A DNA stretch of 64,000 nucleotides from Pelagicoccus enzymogenes (lineage in GTDB: Bacteria > Verrucomicrobiota > Verrucomicrobiia > Opitutales > Opitutaceae). The DNA is taken from the NCBI RefSeq assembly GCF_014803405.1, contig NZ_JACYFG010000040.1:124001-188000 (forward strand), in the 5' to 3' direction. Every line of letters begins with the position of its first letter. The stretch's first letter is position 1. A program made the position numbers and the translations under genes. The notes beneath the pieces are model-generated. The model did not search any database. It worked only from the letters and a program-made list of their open reading frames with translations, and was not told the origin of the DNA. Of the stretch, positions 43,808 through 52,145 are shown in pieces.

Positions 43808-44764
43808 TCAACTCGGGCTCTTGTCCGAACGCTCCCTAGCTGGAGCAAACGAGGCGGCCAAGACCTTCATCTGCAAGACCACGTCCCGCAATAGGGAACG
43901 CTTCCGGGAAATCGCCCAACGCAACACCACCAGCTGGCAACGAATCTTCCCGCCGATGGAAATCGGCGCCTTCAGCACGCACCAAATCAACTCGCGCAGA
44001 CTCCTCCACCAAGGGAAGACCAGACGGTTTCGCCAATTGGGATCAAACCAGACGCTGTAAGCGACGAAGTCCGCCGACGTCCTCTTCCGGTTTCCGAGGA
44101 ACGACATCGACTGGGCTTCATGCTTGCGCGGATAGAACAAGAACTCGTCGATCGGCACGAAGCGGCCGCGCAAGCCTAGCCAGCACATGAGAATCTCGTC
44201 CCCCCGAGCGTAGAGACCGATCAGCGGCGTTTGCCTCAGGATCGACAAGCGCATCAAACCGAAAACCTGATAACACACATGAGGCTTCACCAGTCCCTTG
44301 AACCTTACAACCGGATCCTCGTCGTTCGTCCCTTCGGAAACGACGTACGGGCTATCGACGAAATTAGAAGCCGCGTCGATAATTCTCGACTTGGGATAAG
44401 CCAATGCCGCGTCGGGATTGCGATCCATCACCTCGACGCACTCCTCGAGGAATCGCGGATGGCAAAGATCGTCATGGGCAGCCCATTTGAAGTACTCCCC
44501 GCGGGCGTAGGTCACCGCTAGATTGAAATTCTTCCCCGCCCCAATGTTCTCGCTGTTCCTATAAAAACGAATCCGTTCATCGGCTTCGGCAAAGCCGCGG
44601 CAGATCGCTTCCGTATCGTCCGTCGAAGCATTGTCGACTATGATGAGCTCGAAGTCCCGAAACGTTTGCTCAAGCAAGGAAGCGATCGCTTCCCTTACAA
44701 AATTCGCCCCGTTGTAAACGGGCATTCCCAAACTGACGCGCGGCGCGTTTTCCCTGGCGTTCAT
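43808..44764 (-). CDS. GT2 family glycosyltransferase
   Basis: 318 aa. RVSLGMPVYNGANFVREAI is the classic family 2 N-terminus. FELIIVDNASTDDTEAIC gives the first Asp-rich motif, and GEYFKWAAHDDLCHPRFLEE carries the DxD-like metal site. The C-terminal 60 residues are basic and hydrophobic (WWRSLRELIWCVLKAPISI), which may anchor the protein to the inner membrane. It follows the methyltransferase gene after 54 bases. It probably adds one sugar of the EPS repeat unit; the donor is unknown. Confidence 0.92.
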   Translation of the reverse strand: MNARENAPRVSLGMPVYNGANFVREAIASLLEQTFRDFELIIVDNASTDDTEAICRGFAEADERIRFYRNSENIGAGKNFNLAVTYARGEYFKWAAHDDLCHPRFLEECVEVMDRNPDAALAYPKSRIIDAASNFVDSPYVVSEGTNDEDPVVRFKGLVKPHVCYQVFGLMRLSILRQTPLIGLYARGDEILMCWLGLRGRFVPIDEFLFYPRKHEAQSMSFLGNRKRTSADFVAYSVWFDPNWRNRLVFPWWRSLRELIWCVLKAPISIGGKIRCQLVVLRWAISRKRSLLRDVVLQMKVLAASFAPARERSDKSPS

Positions 44765-44818
44765 CCTTGAGTCGTTTTAAAGTTCGATTTCATGTAACAG
44801 CGATTTGGATACGCAATG

Positions 44819-45646
44819 TTAGACCGTTTTCTCCACCGCGGCCGGCAGGGCCTCCTCCGGAAGAGAAGTCCGGGAATACTCGCTATCAAGCCGCAAAGGG
44901 GAGCCCGAATTGCAAATCAGAAGGGCAAGCGAAGTTCCCTCGATCCAGAGGAATTCGACGGGGCTTTCTACATGTCCCATGACCTCTTCGACCGCCTTGG
45001 TCACCCCTGGCATCACCGCATAGTCATGCCAAAGAATAGCTCCTTCCCGCCCCTCGATCAGGTACAGGGCCGTCTTCGAGTCGGCCAAGGCGTTTTCGTA
45101 GCTATGCCCGGCGTCCACAAAGACGAAGTCCTGGGTGCCCCACCACGGCGAAAAGTCGAAGGTCAGCGTGTTTCCGTAGAGCTGCTTTATTTTACCGTCC
45201 AGCTGACGGTCGTGGAATAAGTATCCGGGCTCGTTCCCCCCCGGAGAGTTTTCCGTGCCACCAGGTAGATCGATGGTATGAATCTGGGAGTCGGGACTAT
45301 TCAAGTGCATCGCCAAAGTCGTCCTCCCGTCGAACGTGCCGATCTCGAATACCGACTTCGGAGCTCGCTTCTTAACAAATCCAACGATCACCGCCAACTC
45401 AACAAGCGTCGTTTGCCACTCGTTGCGAATACAGCGGGTCAGCTCTATCGCCTCAGATTCGTCGATCAGCTCCGCGGCGCTAACGCGACGCAGATGCGGC
45501 TCCCGAAGGTAAATGTCCTGATAAGTTCTTACGGACTCGAGGTAGCTCTGCCTCGTCGGTCGATGAAAGAAACTCTTAATCGCCGTCGCATTGTTATATA
45601 TAATCCCACGAATCAGGGCACTAAAGGTAATTATGTTATTAGCCAT
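44819..45646 (-). CDS. Class I SAM-dependent methyltransferase (Methyltransf_24-like)
   Basis: 275 aa from the ATG at 45,646; the codon before it is a TTG. SVFEIGTFDGRTTLAMHL (about residue 95) is SAM motif I. IHTIDLPGG has the acidic end of strand beta2, and FVFVDAGHSYENALADSK is the D-A-G-H-x-Y-x-x motif of this family. GAILWHDY follows. Related enzymes O-methylate sugars or cephalosporin-type substrates. Inside the EPS operon a sugar O-methyltransferase is the simplest reading, but the substrate is not shown. It differs from the zinc-binding C-methyltransferases at 15.9-19.7 kb. Confidence 0.85.
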   Translation of the reverse strand: MANNIITFSALIRGIIYNNATAIKSFFHRPTRQSYLESVRTYQDIYLREPHLRRVSAAELIDESEAIELTRCIRNEWQTTLVELAVIVGFVKKRAPKSVFEIGTFDGRTTLAMHLNSPDSQIHTIDLPGGTENSPGGNEPGYLFHDRQLDGKIKQLYGNTLTFDFSPWWGTQDFVFVDAGHSYENALADSKTALYLIEGREGAILWHDYAVMPGVTKAVEEVMGHVESPVEFLWIEGTSLALLICNSGSPLRLDSEYSRTSLPEEALPAAVEKTV

Positions 45647-45702
45647 CAATCTATCTAGTTTTCATTATTAACGCGACTCCAAGCTGCTTAAAAAAGCGCA
45701 TG

Positions 45703-48204
45703 CTAAAATGGGGCCGACCGCCTCCCCGAATTCACCACGCTCTCGTCTTCTTCCTCAGCCGTCGCAGCGAGCAAATCGTTCGCATCGCTTGCTTCGTAGA
45801 GTACGTGGTCCACCTTTGCGATAAAGGCCGGCGAGGCAGCATCCTTCGCATTGCCAGCGAAAACCCCCGCCATCTCCAAATCCATGTCATTCTCCAGAGT
45901 GCCATTCAGGAGCCAATCCTCGCCGTCGGGCGAGCTGTGAAAACGATAGGAGCTTCCAGCTCGAACGACCTTTAGATGGAGCGAATCCGAACCCCGAGCC
46001 GTTTCGTTGAAGACAACCTTGGGATCTCCATCCACAAAGACCGCGCAAAAAACATACAAATCCCTGCCATTCGAATAGTAGTCATAGCGGATAAAGTTAT
46101 CGGCATCCTCCTCCAATATAATCCCTTGGCTCTGGAACTGCTTGCTTGGCAAGGCATCGAATTTGACTTGCAGGGAAAAATCCTCGTCACGCACCCGCTG
46201 CATCAGGCGAGGTGCCAAATTTCCGTTTTCCCAAACATCGTGGCTAGAGCCGCTCGGAACGAAAATCGAAAGAGCCCCATCTTCGCAAGCGAAGTGGCTG
46301 TCTCCAAGCGGGTCGATTTGCATCCAAACCTTTTCGTCGAAGGAAGCCTCCTTGAATCGATCCGATACGAATTTCTCGCTCTCGCTCAGTATCAAAACCT
46401 TGGCCTTTCCAGAGCCCCAGTTGCCTACCGAATCTTTAACCGAGGCTTGAATATGATGCAGGCCGGGACTCATTCCGCGTAAGTCTAGAACCCCTCCTTT
46501 GGCTGAAAAGAAGCCTGCCAAGCTGGATTCCCAAATCACATCGGCGCCCAACCCCTCGTCTACATCATCCGTGACGAACGCTTGCAGGTACCGCCCTTCG
46601 ACCTTGCCTTCCGCGCCCAAACCTTGCCGCTCTTCGATGACCACTTGGGGAGCCCGGTCAGGGCCCACTTCCACCGACAATCGCTCTGACTCCACCCCAC
46701 GGCAAAGCGCGTAAATCTCGTGCGTCCCCTCCGAGAGGCCCATGATTTCGACGGTCGGGCCCGTTACGCTCAACTCACCATCCAAAGAGGACATCCAAAC
46801 CAACTCGTCGTCGAGCAAACCTTCCTCCACGTCCACAGCGCTTCCGGAAAGTCGAAGCGAATGCCCTATCACCACAGGACCCGAATTCCCGATTCGGCTT
46901 GCTACGACATGCGGCAAACTGTCGGGGCCGCCGCTATCTTCAGGGAAAATAGGACTCTCCACATTGAACACATAATCGACTACCGCCGTAAAGCCAGGCG
47001 CATCCGACCGAGCCGCTGACGCATTGCCTGCGTACACGCCCACCTCTACAACGTCCATGTTTCGGTCGAGAGCTCCAGCTTCGGTCCAGCGCTGCCCATC
47101 GAACGAATAGTAGAAAACGAGCTTCGATTCGCTACGATCTATGCGCAAATAATATTGGTCCGAAGGGCTAATCTTCGAGTTGAACAAGGTTTTGGGCTTA
47201 CCATTCGTAAAGGAGGCGCAAAACACGAAAAGGCCGGTTCCATTTGAGTAAAAATCGTAGCGGATGAAATTTCTGGAATCCTGCTCTACGAACAAACCTT
47301 GGCTTTGGAAACGCTCCGTTGGCGTCGAAGCGAACTTGGCTTGCAATCCAAAGGGCGTATTCAAAATCCTCTGACTGACCCTTGGGGCTCGGTTCCCGCC
47401 CACCCATATGTCATGGTCGCGCCCCGGAGGCACGGTCATCTTCAGCACGCCCCCTTCCAGGGCGTACCCCGCATCGCCAACAGGATCCCGAAATTTCCAC
47501 AGATCGAGATCCAGCTTCTCCCGAGAGAAGTCCTCCGAGACGAAGGTCCTCCGCGGCGTTTCCACGAAAACCTCAACCTCACCATATCCGACTGCCCCGC
47601 GAGAGTCCGTGGAGCTCGCGCGGACGCGATGCAAGCCCGCCGAGAGACTGTCGAGCGAAAGGTAACGCCCCTTTCCTTCGAGCGGCCCATCCAGATTGGA
47701 ACTCCATTGGATCCGGTCGGTTACGTCGCCATCCTCCGAATCAATCGCCTCCGCCTCAAACGAAACGAGGTCGCCCAAAACGTACTGACCGTTTCCTTCG
47801 CTGATCGATACGGAAACATAGGGTTCTATGTTGGAAAGAATGCTCAAGTTGATTCGAGCTGTGGCCACGGTTTCGCCGTTCTGGTAGGCAATCAGGCTGA
47901 TGGTGTGGTAGCCCACGGAAAGATCCGATGTATGCCACTCGTCAATGAAATCCCCCAGAACGCCATCGATGTCGGACCTCCAAACGTATTCATAACCAGC
48001 AGTCTCATCCGCGGAAGGGAGCATATGGCTACGAAACCTGATCGACTCCCCTTCCACGAAAACCGAGTCAGGGTTGGGCGAAAGAATTGAAATCGTTGCC
48101 GCTGGCGAAGCGGCGACGGAAAAAATGCAGGCAACCAGCAAGGCTGCCCCCAATCCATGCCGGGGCGCTACACGCGCAAAAATTCTATCGATCAAAAACG
48201 TCAT
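45703..48204 (-). CDS. Secreted Ig-like / concanavalin-like protein, short relative of giant protein 1
   Basis: 833 aa. MTFLIDRIFARVAPRHGLG and the hydrophobic stretch AALLVACIFSVAASPAA form a signal peptide. The layout is two Ig-like modules, a DUF1349-type concanavalin-like module (about 47,530-46,930), two Ig-like modules, a second such module (about 46,380-45,780) and a short acidic tail. The concanavalin-like modules match giant protein 1 closely (DHDIWVGGNRAPR, RFQSQGLFVEQD, RYDFYSNG). The Ig-like modules are more diverged; two lack the full E-D-G-D core. It lies inside the EPS operon between a methyltransferase and a GT4 gene. It is probably an exported matrix or surface protein; there is no enzyme motif. 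Confidence 0.88.
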   Translation of the reverse strand: MTFLIDRIFARVAPRHGLGAALLVACIFSVAASPAATISILSPNPDSVFVEGESIRFRSHMLPSADETAGYEYVWRSDIDGVLGDFIDEWHTSDLSVGYHTISLIAYQNGETVATARINLSILSNIEPYVSVSISEGNGQYVLGDLVSFEAEAIDSEDGDVTDRIQWSSNLDGPLEGKGRYLSLDSLSAGLHRVRASSTDSRGAVGYGEVEVFVETPRRTFVSEDFSREKLDLDLWKFRDPVGDAGYALEGGVLKMTVPPGRDHDIWVGGNRAPRVSQRILNTPFGLQAKFASTPTERFQSQGLFVEQDSRNFIRYDFYSNGTGLFVFCASFTNGKPKTLFNSKISPSDQYYLRIDRSESKLVFYYSFDGQRWTEAGALDRNMDVVEVGVYAGNASAARSDAPGFTAVVDYVFNVESPIFPEDSGGPDSLPHVVASRIGNSGPVVIGHSLRLSGSAVDVEEGLLDDELVWMSSLDGELSVTGPTVEIMGLSEGTHEIYALCRGVESERLSVEVGPDRAPQVVIEERQGLGAEGKVEGRYLQAFVTDDVDEGLGADVIWESSLAGFFSAKGGVLDLRGMSPGLHHIQASVKDSVGNWGSGKAKVLILSESEKFVSDRFKEASFDEKVWMQIDPLGDSHFACEDGALSIFVPSGSSHDVWENGNLAPRLMQRVRDEDFSLQVKFDALPSKQFQSQGIILEEDADNFIRYDYYSNGRDLYVFCAVFVDGDPKVVFNETARGSDSLHLKVVRAGSSYRFHSSPDGEDWLLNGTLENDMDLEMAGVFAGNAKDAASPAFIAKVDHVLYEASDANDLLAATAEEEDESVVNSGRRSAPF

Positions 48205-48214
48205 CTGTATCCGG

Positions 48215-48239
48215 GCTTTCGCGAGAGCTCTAGCGAAGC
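48215..48239 (-). promoter_or_regulatory. Imperfect inverted repeat just upstream of the 833-aa protein gene
   Basis: On the plus strand GCTTtCGC-gagagctcta-GCGAAGC forms an arm pair with one bulged T around an AGAGCTCT core. It fills most of the 37-base gap after the GT4 gene and ends 11 bases before the ATG at 48,204. No T-run follows. It could attenuate or block translation of the secreted protein. Confidence 0.35.
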
Positions 48240-48241
48240 TC

Positions 48242-49504
48242 TTAGGCCAAGCTCCCCCTTGCTTGATCGACTCGTTTCAAGTAATTGTCCGAAGACGCTC
48301 CCAAGGAAAACAAGGGAACCGCTCTCTCGCGCGCCCTGACACCCATGGCCCCCCACGAGTCGCGTTCTTCCAGAGCACGCCTGACTCCTCTCTTGAAACA
48401 GTCTTTGGTCGGCTCTTCGATCAGCCAGCCCGTTTCGCCATCCAACACCGTTTCCGAAGGACCGCCTAAAGCGTAAGCGAGAACCGGGCGCTCCAGGAAC
48501 TGGGCCTCAATTACAGAGAGACCAAACGGCTCGGCGTTCAATCGACTGTTAATCACCACGTCCGCCAAACGCAGGTAAGGGCGGGTGTCATCCACTTGCC
48601 CCAAAAACCGAACCAGATGCGTCACCCCAGCTGCATCCACCTTGTCCTGCAGCTCTTTTGCGTAATCGGAGTCCAACGGCCCTCCCGCTAGAATCAGCGC
48701 GACCTCCAATCCCTCTTCTATAAGCTCCAGAAAGGCTTCGACCACCAGGTGCTGCGCCTTTGCTTTCACAAGTCTGGCCGCCACGAGAAAAACAGGAAGG
48801 TCCTGGGGCAAACCAACGCTTTCCTTATCCAGCGCCTCAAACGGAGCCGAGGGCGAAAACCATTTCTCGTCGGTTCCCGGATAAAGCACCCCGCAAAACC
48901 CATTTCCTCCGCCCAGCGAGTCAGCCGTATGCCGACTATTGGCCAACGGTTTTATACTCAAGACACGACAGATCGAACGGTAGGCCAGCGATTGGAGCCC
49001 AAAGGGCAGCTTGGAATTGATGGTGTTGTGAATATGCCAAAATACGGGGACCTGAGCCGACCTTGCCGCAAGACCCGCCTTCAAGATACCGGAGTTGATC
49101 GACACGTGAACCCAGTCCGTCTCGAAGGCGCGAATCGCAGACGCGATCTCCTTTTTGTGAACCAACGAGTCTCGAACACTTTCAATGCAACCGAAGAGAT
49201 AGGAAACGCCCCTGCCGCGAATGCCCCTGTCCTTGTTGCGGTCGCTGAGAAAGAAAACGGAGTAACCCGCGGCCTCCAGCTCATCCGCAAAGGTTCCTTG
49301 CTCACGAATGACAAAGCCAATCTCTATCCCGCGACTGCGAAGGTCGCTCGCGAACCCCAAATGCGCCCTGCGAAAGCCGTAGCCCTCATCGCCACCGACA
49401 ATCCAAAGCAAGCGCCCCAGTATATCATTCCCCTCCTTCGATACAAACGCAGATTCGCCGTCCAAGGGACAGCTACCAAAATCTGAAGTATTGAAGTTTT
49501 TCAT
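48242..49504 (-). CDS. GT4 family glycosyltransferase
   Basis: 420 aa. GRLLWIVGGDEGYGFRRAHL is the first strand and loop of a GT-B fold. The donor domain has VFLVAARLVKAKAQHLVVEA (strand with Arg and Lys for the diphosphate), HLVRFLGQVDDTRPYL and NAEPFGLSVIEAQFLERPVL, where E-P-F-G-L-S-V-I-E is the conserved GT4 motif. No membrane span or signal peptide is visible. It follows the copolymerase gene across a 40-base gap that contains a strong hairpin. It is one of the repeat-unit glycosyltransferases. Confidence 0.92.
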   Translation of the reverse strand: MKNFNTSDFGSCPLDGESAFVSKEGNDILGRLLWIVGGDEGYGFRRAHLGFASDLRSRGIEIGFVIREQGTFADELEAAGYSVFFLSDRNKDRGIRGRGVSYLFGCIESVRDSLVHKKEIASAIRAFETDWVHVSINSGILKAGLAARSAQVPVFWHIHNTINSKLPFGLQSLAYRSICRVLSIKPLANSRHTADSLGGGNGFCGVLYPGTDEKWFSPSAPFEALDKESVGLPQDLPVFLVAARLVKAKAQHLVVEAFLELIEEGLEVALILAGGPLDSDYAKELQDKVDAAGVTHLVRFLGQVDDTRPYLRLADVVINSRLNAEPFGLSVIEAQFLERPVLAYALGGPSETVLDGETGWLIEEPTKDCFKRGVRRALEERDSWGAMGVRARERAVPLFSLGASSDNYLKRVDQARGSLA

Positions 49505-49514
49505 CGCGTTAAAG

Positions 49515-49536
49515 GCCGCGTCCCGGGAAACGCGGC
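49515..49536 (-). promoter_or_regulatory. Strong hairpin between the copolymerase and GT4 genes
   Basis: A perfect 7-bp stem GCCGCGT/ACGCGGC encloses an 8-base loop (plus strand cccgggaa). It lies 10 bases before the GT4 start codon, on the minus strand. It is followed by CTTTAACG rather than a T-run, so attenuation or masking of the ribosome site is as likely as termination. Confidence 0.4.
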
Positions 49537-49544
49537 AAGGGAGG

Positions 49545-51914
49545 CTACCTTCGGTTCTCCTTGTCAGCCATCAGTTTACTGACGAGCGAGTTACCGCCCT
49601 TTTTCGCTCTCGTTAATTCCTTCTCGCGAGCCTTCTTGCGCTTATCGAATTCATATTTTTCGTAATTCGAACGGTAGGCCAGACGCGGATTGAAGCTACC
49701 GGGCGAGTAACAGTTCAATATAATACCAAGCACAGGGGCGGCCGTGTTTTCTATATCCATGATGACGCGCCTGATCTGAGCAACGGGAGCGCAAGACTCG
49801 CGGGCCACAAAAAGCGTTTCGCCCACGTACTTGGCAAGAAGCTGGGCGTCAGGGTAGAGCCCCACGGGAGGAGTATCCACCAAGATGACATCAAACGCTT
49901 CGCTCAACACTTCGAACAGCTTATCGAACGCGTCAGAAACCAGCAATTGGGACGGATGCTTCGAAACTCCACCAGCTGGCAACATATAGGTTCCACTATC
50001 CAACTGGTGAATGCCCAGCGGAGAGGAGTCATCCAATACGTTTTCCATCGGACAACCGGCTTCTCCCCACCAAATCAAGCCTTTCTCTTTTTCGACGGAA
50101 TGGAATTGCTGCAGCCCAGGCTTCCTCAGGTCACAATCGATCAACAACGTTTTCCTGCCCAGACGGACAAAACCGTCGGCGAGATTCGTTGATATCGTGG
50201 ACTTGCCTTCCGCCTTCACCGCGCTCGCAATCACAAACGACTTGCACCCAGACTGCCTCGACATCAACTCCACCTGAGCGATCAGAGCCATGAACGGCTC
50301 CACGTAAGTCATTCCCAAATCGTCGGAAACGATTCGAGCCTTGTCGCGGGCCTTCAGTCGGGAAATGCGGGGAACCCCGCCCACCAGCGGCTTGCCGAGC
50401 TCTTGCTCAATATCCGTCGCCACCTTGATCCGCTGGTCAAACAAGTGCAGGGAGAGCGGCATGGTAACAAAAGCCCCGAAAGCGAGACAGCCTATGATCA
50501 TGAGCGTCACCTTCTCCTTCGAGAGTTTGGGCCGCACGATAAAGGCCGGATCGATGACTCTCATCACATCCTTGGGCAAGTTGCTCACGACCTCTGCCTG
50601 ATTGGCTCGCCTTTGCAGTTCCTTCAGGGCTTCGCGCTTCGCTTCGATTTCACTGTCGATGAGGAGCAGCTGAGCTGACAAACGCCCCATTTCGATCCCC
50701 TTCTTGAATACATCATTGAACTCTCGGTCGAGACGTTGCTCCATGGCCACAAGGTTCAAAAATTGGCTCTCTATATCGCGATAACCCAATTCAAAATTGC
50801 GGCTTATATTCTGATTGACGCCCTTTATCTTGCCATCGATTTCGAGCATCTTCGGGTGCATACGACCATACTTGAGAGCGAGCACAGAGCGTTCCGCATT
50901 CAACGCGTCAAGCGATTGCCGCAGCGCTTGGTTGTTCGCGAAGTTCGCTAAATATAAATTTTCGAAGGGTTGCCCGTCTACCGCCAAGTCCCGTTTCGCT
51001 TCTTTTAACTTGGATTCCAGATCAAACTTGCGAATACGTGTCTCCGTAAGGGATTTATTTAAACGCTCAAGCCTCAAGGCATGAAAGCTGTCCTCCTCCT
51101 CCATGGAAGAAATATTGTGTTGATCCCTAAATTCTCGTTGGCTCTCTTCAAGCTGAGTAATCTCGTCCTGCAGTTGCTTCGACTGTATATTTAATATCTG
51201 GGCAACCGACTTGTTTGTCTCCTTGATTTCGTCCTGAACCAGCTCAAGGTAGGTCGCCGTCATCCGGTTGGCGACCAAGACTGCAACCTCCGGATCTCGG
51301 TGGGTGTAGCGCAAAGTGAAAAACTCGCGATCCCTTTGCCGCTCCGCTCCCGATCGACTGGCGATCATATTGATAAAACGGTCCTCGGTCAGGGTCTCTC
51401 CGTCGTTAAGAAGAGGCGCTGCAATGCGTTGCTTTTCCTCATCCGTAATGGCCTTGGATATCGCCACGCTGAAGCGGCGACTTTGCATGACCGATAGATG
51501 GTTATGCAGAAAATTTTCCTGCACATCCTTTCTAACACTTTCATTTCCATTAATCTTAAGCAGTTCGTCCAGAGGACTTTGGGCAAGCATGGTGGAAACC
51601 GCGGTGTATTCCGGAACCGTTCTGCCAAAAAAGAAATAAAGCGTCCCCCCCACCAAGGCGGCTGCCAGAAATGCGGAAACCCAACGCTTGCGGATAATCA
51701 TTAACAGCGCCCGGAGGCGTCCTATAACCTCCGCAATGGTCATGTCATGGGCAGGTCCGCTTTTCTGCGAATTGTAGCTGTAGTTCGCAGTCGATGGCAG
51801 GTGCGACGCCGGATAATCATGCCGTCCCCCATCATTCGCGCCGCTAAATACATTCCGCCTCCCATTCCGGCGGAATGAGTTCGACGATGTTGGTTCGTTA
51901 TCTTTATCCGCCAT
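49545..51914 (-). CDS. Wzc-type polysaccharide copolymerase with BY-kinase domain
   Basis: 789 aa. An unusual polar N-terminus of about 65 residues precedes the Wzz domain. TM1 is near residues 83-100 (WVSAFLAAALVGGTLYFFF), a long coiled-coil-rich periplasmic region follows, and TM2 lies near 478-500 (VTLMIIGCLAFGAFVTM). The cytoplasmic kinase has Walker A SAVKAEGKSTISTNLA (about residues 563-578), Walker A' KTLLIDCDLRKPGL and Walker B VILVDTPPVGLYPDA. The C-terminus has a tyrosine cluster (LAYRSNYEKYEF) for autophosphorylation. It controls chain length and couples polymerisation to export. GGGAG lies 8 bases before the ATG. The fused kinase is the Gram-negative arrangement. Confidence 0.95.
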   Translation of the reverse strand: MADKDNEPTSSNSFRRNGRRNVFSGANDGGRHDYPASHLPSTANYSYNSQKSGPAHDMTIAEVIGRLRALLMIIRKRWVSAFLAAALVGGTLYFFFGRTVPEYTAVSTMLAQSPLDELLKINGNESVRKDVQENFLHNHLSVMQSRRFSVAISKAITDEEKQRIAAPLLNDGETLTEDRFINMIASRSGAERQRDREFFTLRYTHRDPEVAVLVANRMTATYLELVQDEIKETNKSVAQILNIQSKQLQDEITQLEESQREFRDQHNISSMEEEDSFHALRLERLNKSLTETRIRKFDLESKLKEAKRDLAVDGQPFENLYLANFANNQALRQSLDALNAERSVLALKYGRMHPKMLEIDGKIKGVNQNISRNFELGYRDIESQFLNLVAMEQRLDREFNDVFKKGIEMGRLSAQLLLIDSEIEAKREALKELQRRANQAEVVSNLPKDVMRVIDPAFIVRPKLSKEKVTLMIIGCLAFGAFVTMPLSLHLFDQRIKVATDIEQELGKPLVGGVPRISRLKARDKARIVSDDLGMTYVEPFMALIAQVELMSRQSGCKSFVIASAVKAEGKSTISTNLADGFVRLGRKTLLIDCDLRKPGLQQFHSVEKEKGLIWWGEAGCPMENVLDDSSPLGIHQLDSGTYMLPAGGVSKHPSQLLVSDAFDKLFEVLSEAFDVILVDTPPVGLYPDAQLLAKYVGETLFVARESCAPVAQIRRVIMDIENTAAPVLGIILNCYSPGSFNPRLAYRSNYEKYEFDKRKKAREKELTRAKKGGNSLVSKLMADKENRR

Positions 51915-52027
51915 TTAATTCGCTCCCGTTCATGTCCCGTTTCCCCAGATCCCCAGACGCAGTTCGCCTCGAGCTACCTAATGAAACTCCTCCTATAATG
52001 CAGTTCGCAACACCCCCTCAGCAATCG

Positions 52028-52120
52028 CTACACCGAACCGCTCGATTTTATCACGCCAACAACAACAACCACTACAGCTGCTATTATAAATAAATACTTT
52101 ATTTTCTTTGATTCATTCAT
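52028..52120 (-). CDS. Small single-pass membrane protein (30 aa) inside the EPS operon
   Basis: On the minus strand an ATG at 52,120 opens a 30-codon frame ending with TAG at 52,028. The peptide begins MNESKKIKY, has a hydrophobic run LFIIAAVVVVVVGVI and ends KSSGSV. This is a charged n-region, one membrane span and a short polar tail. GAGG lies 8 bases before the ATG, a good ribosome site. It sits in the 231-base gap between the copolymerase gene and the priming transferase gene, in the same direction as both. It could be a small partner of the membrane complex or of the kinase. No family was recognised, and function is unknown. Confidence 0.6.
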   Translation of the reverse strand: MNESKKIKYLFIIAAVVVVVVGVIKSSGSV

Positions 52121-52145
52121 GTAAACATCCTCAAATTTTCACGCG

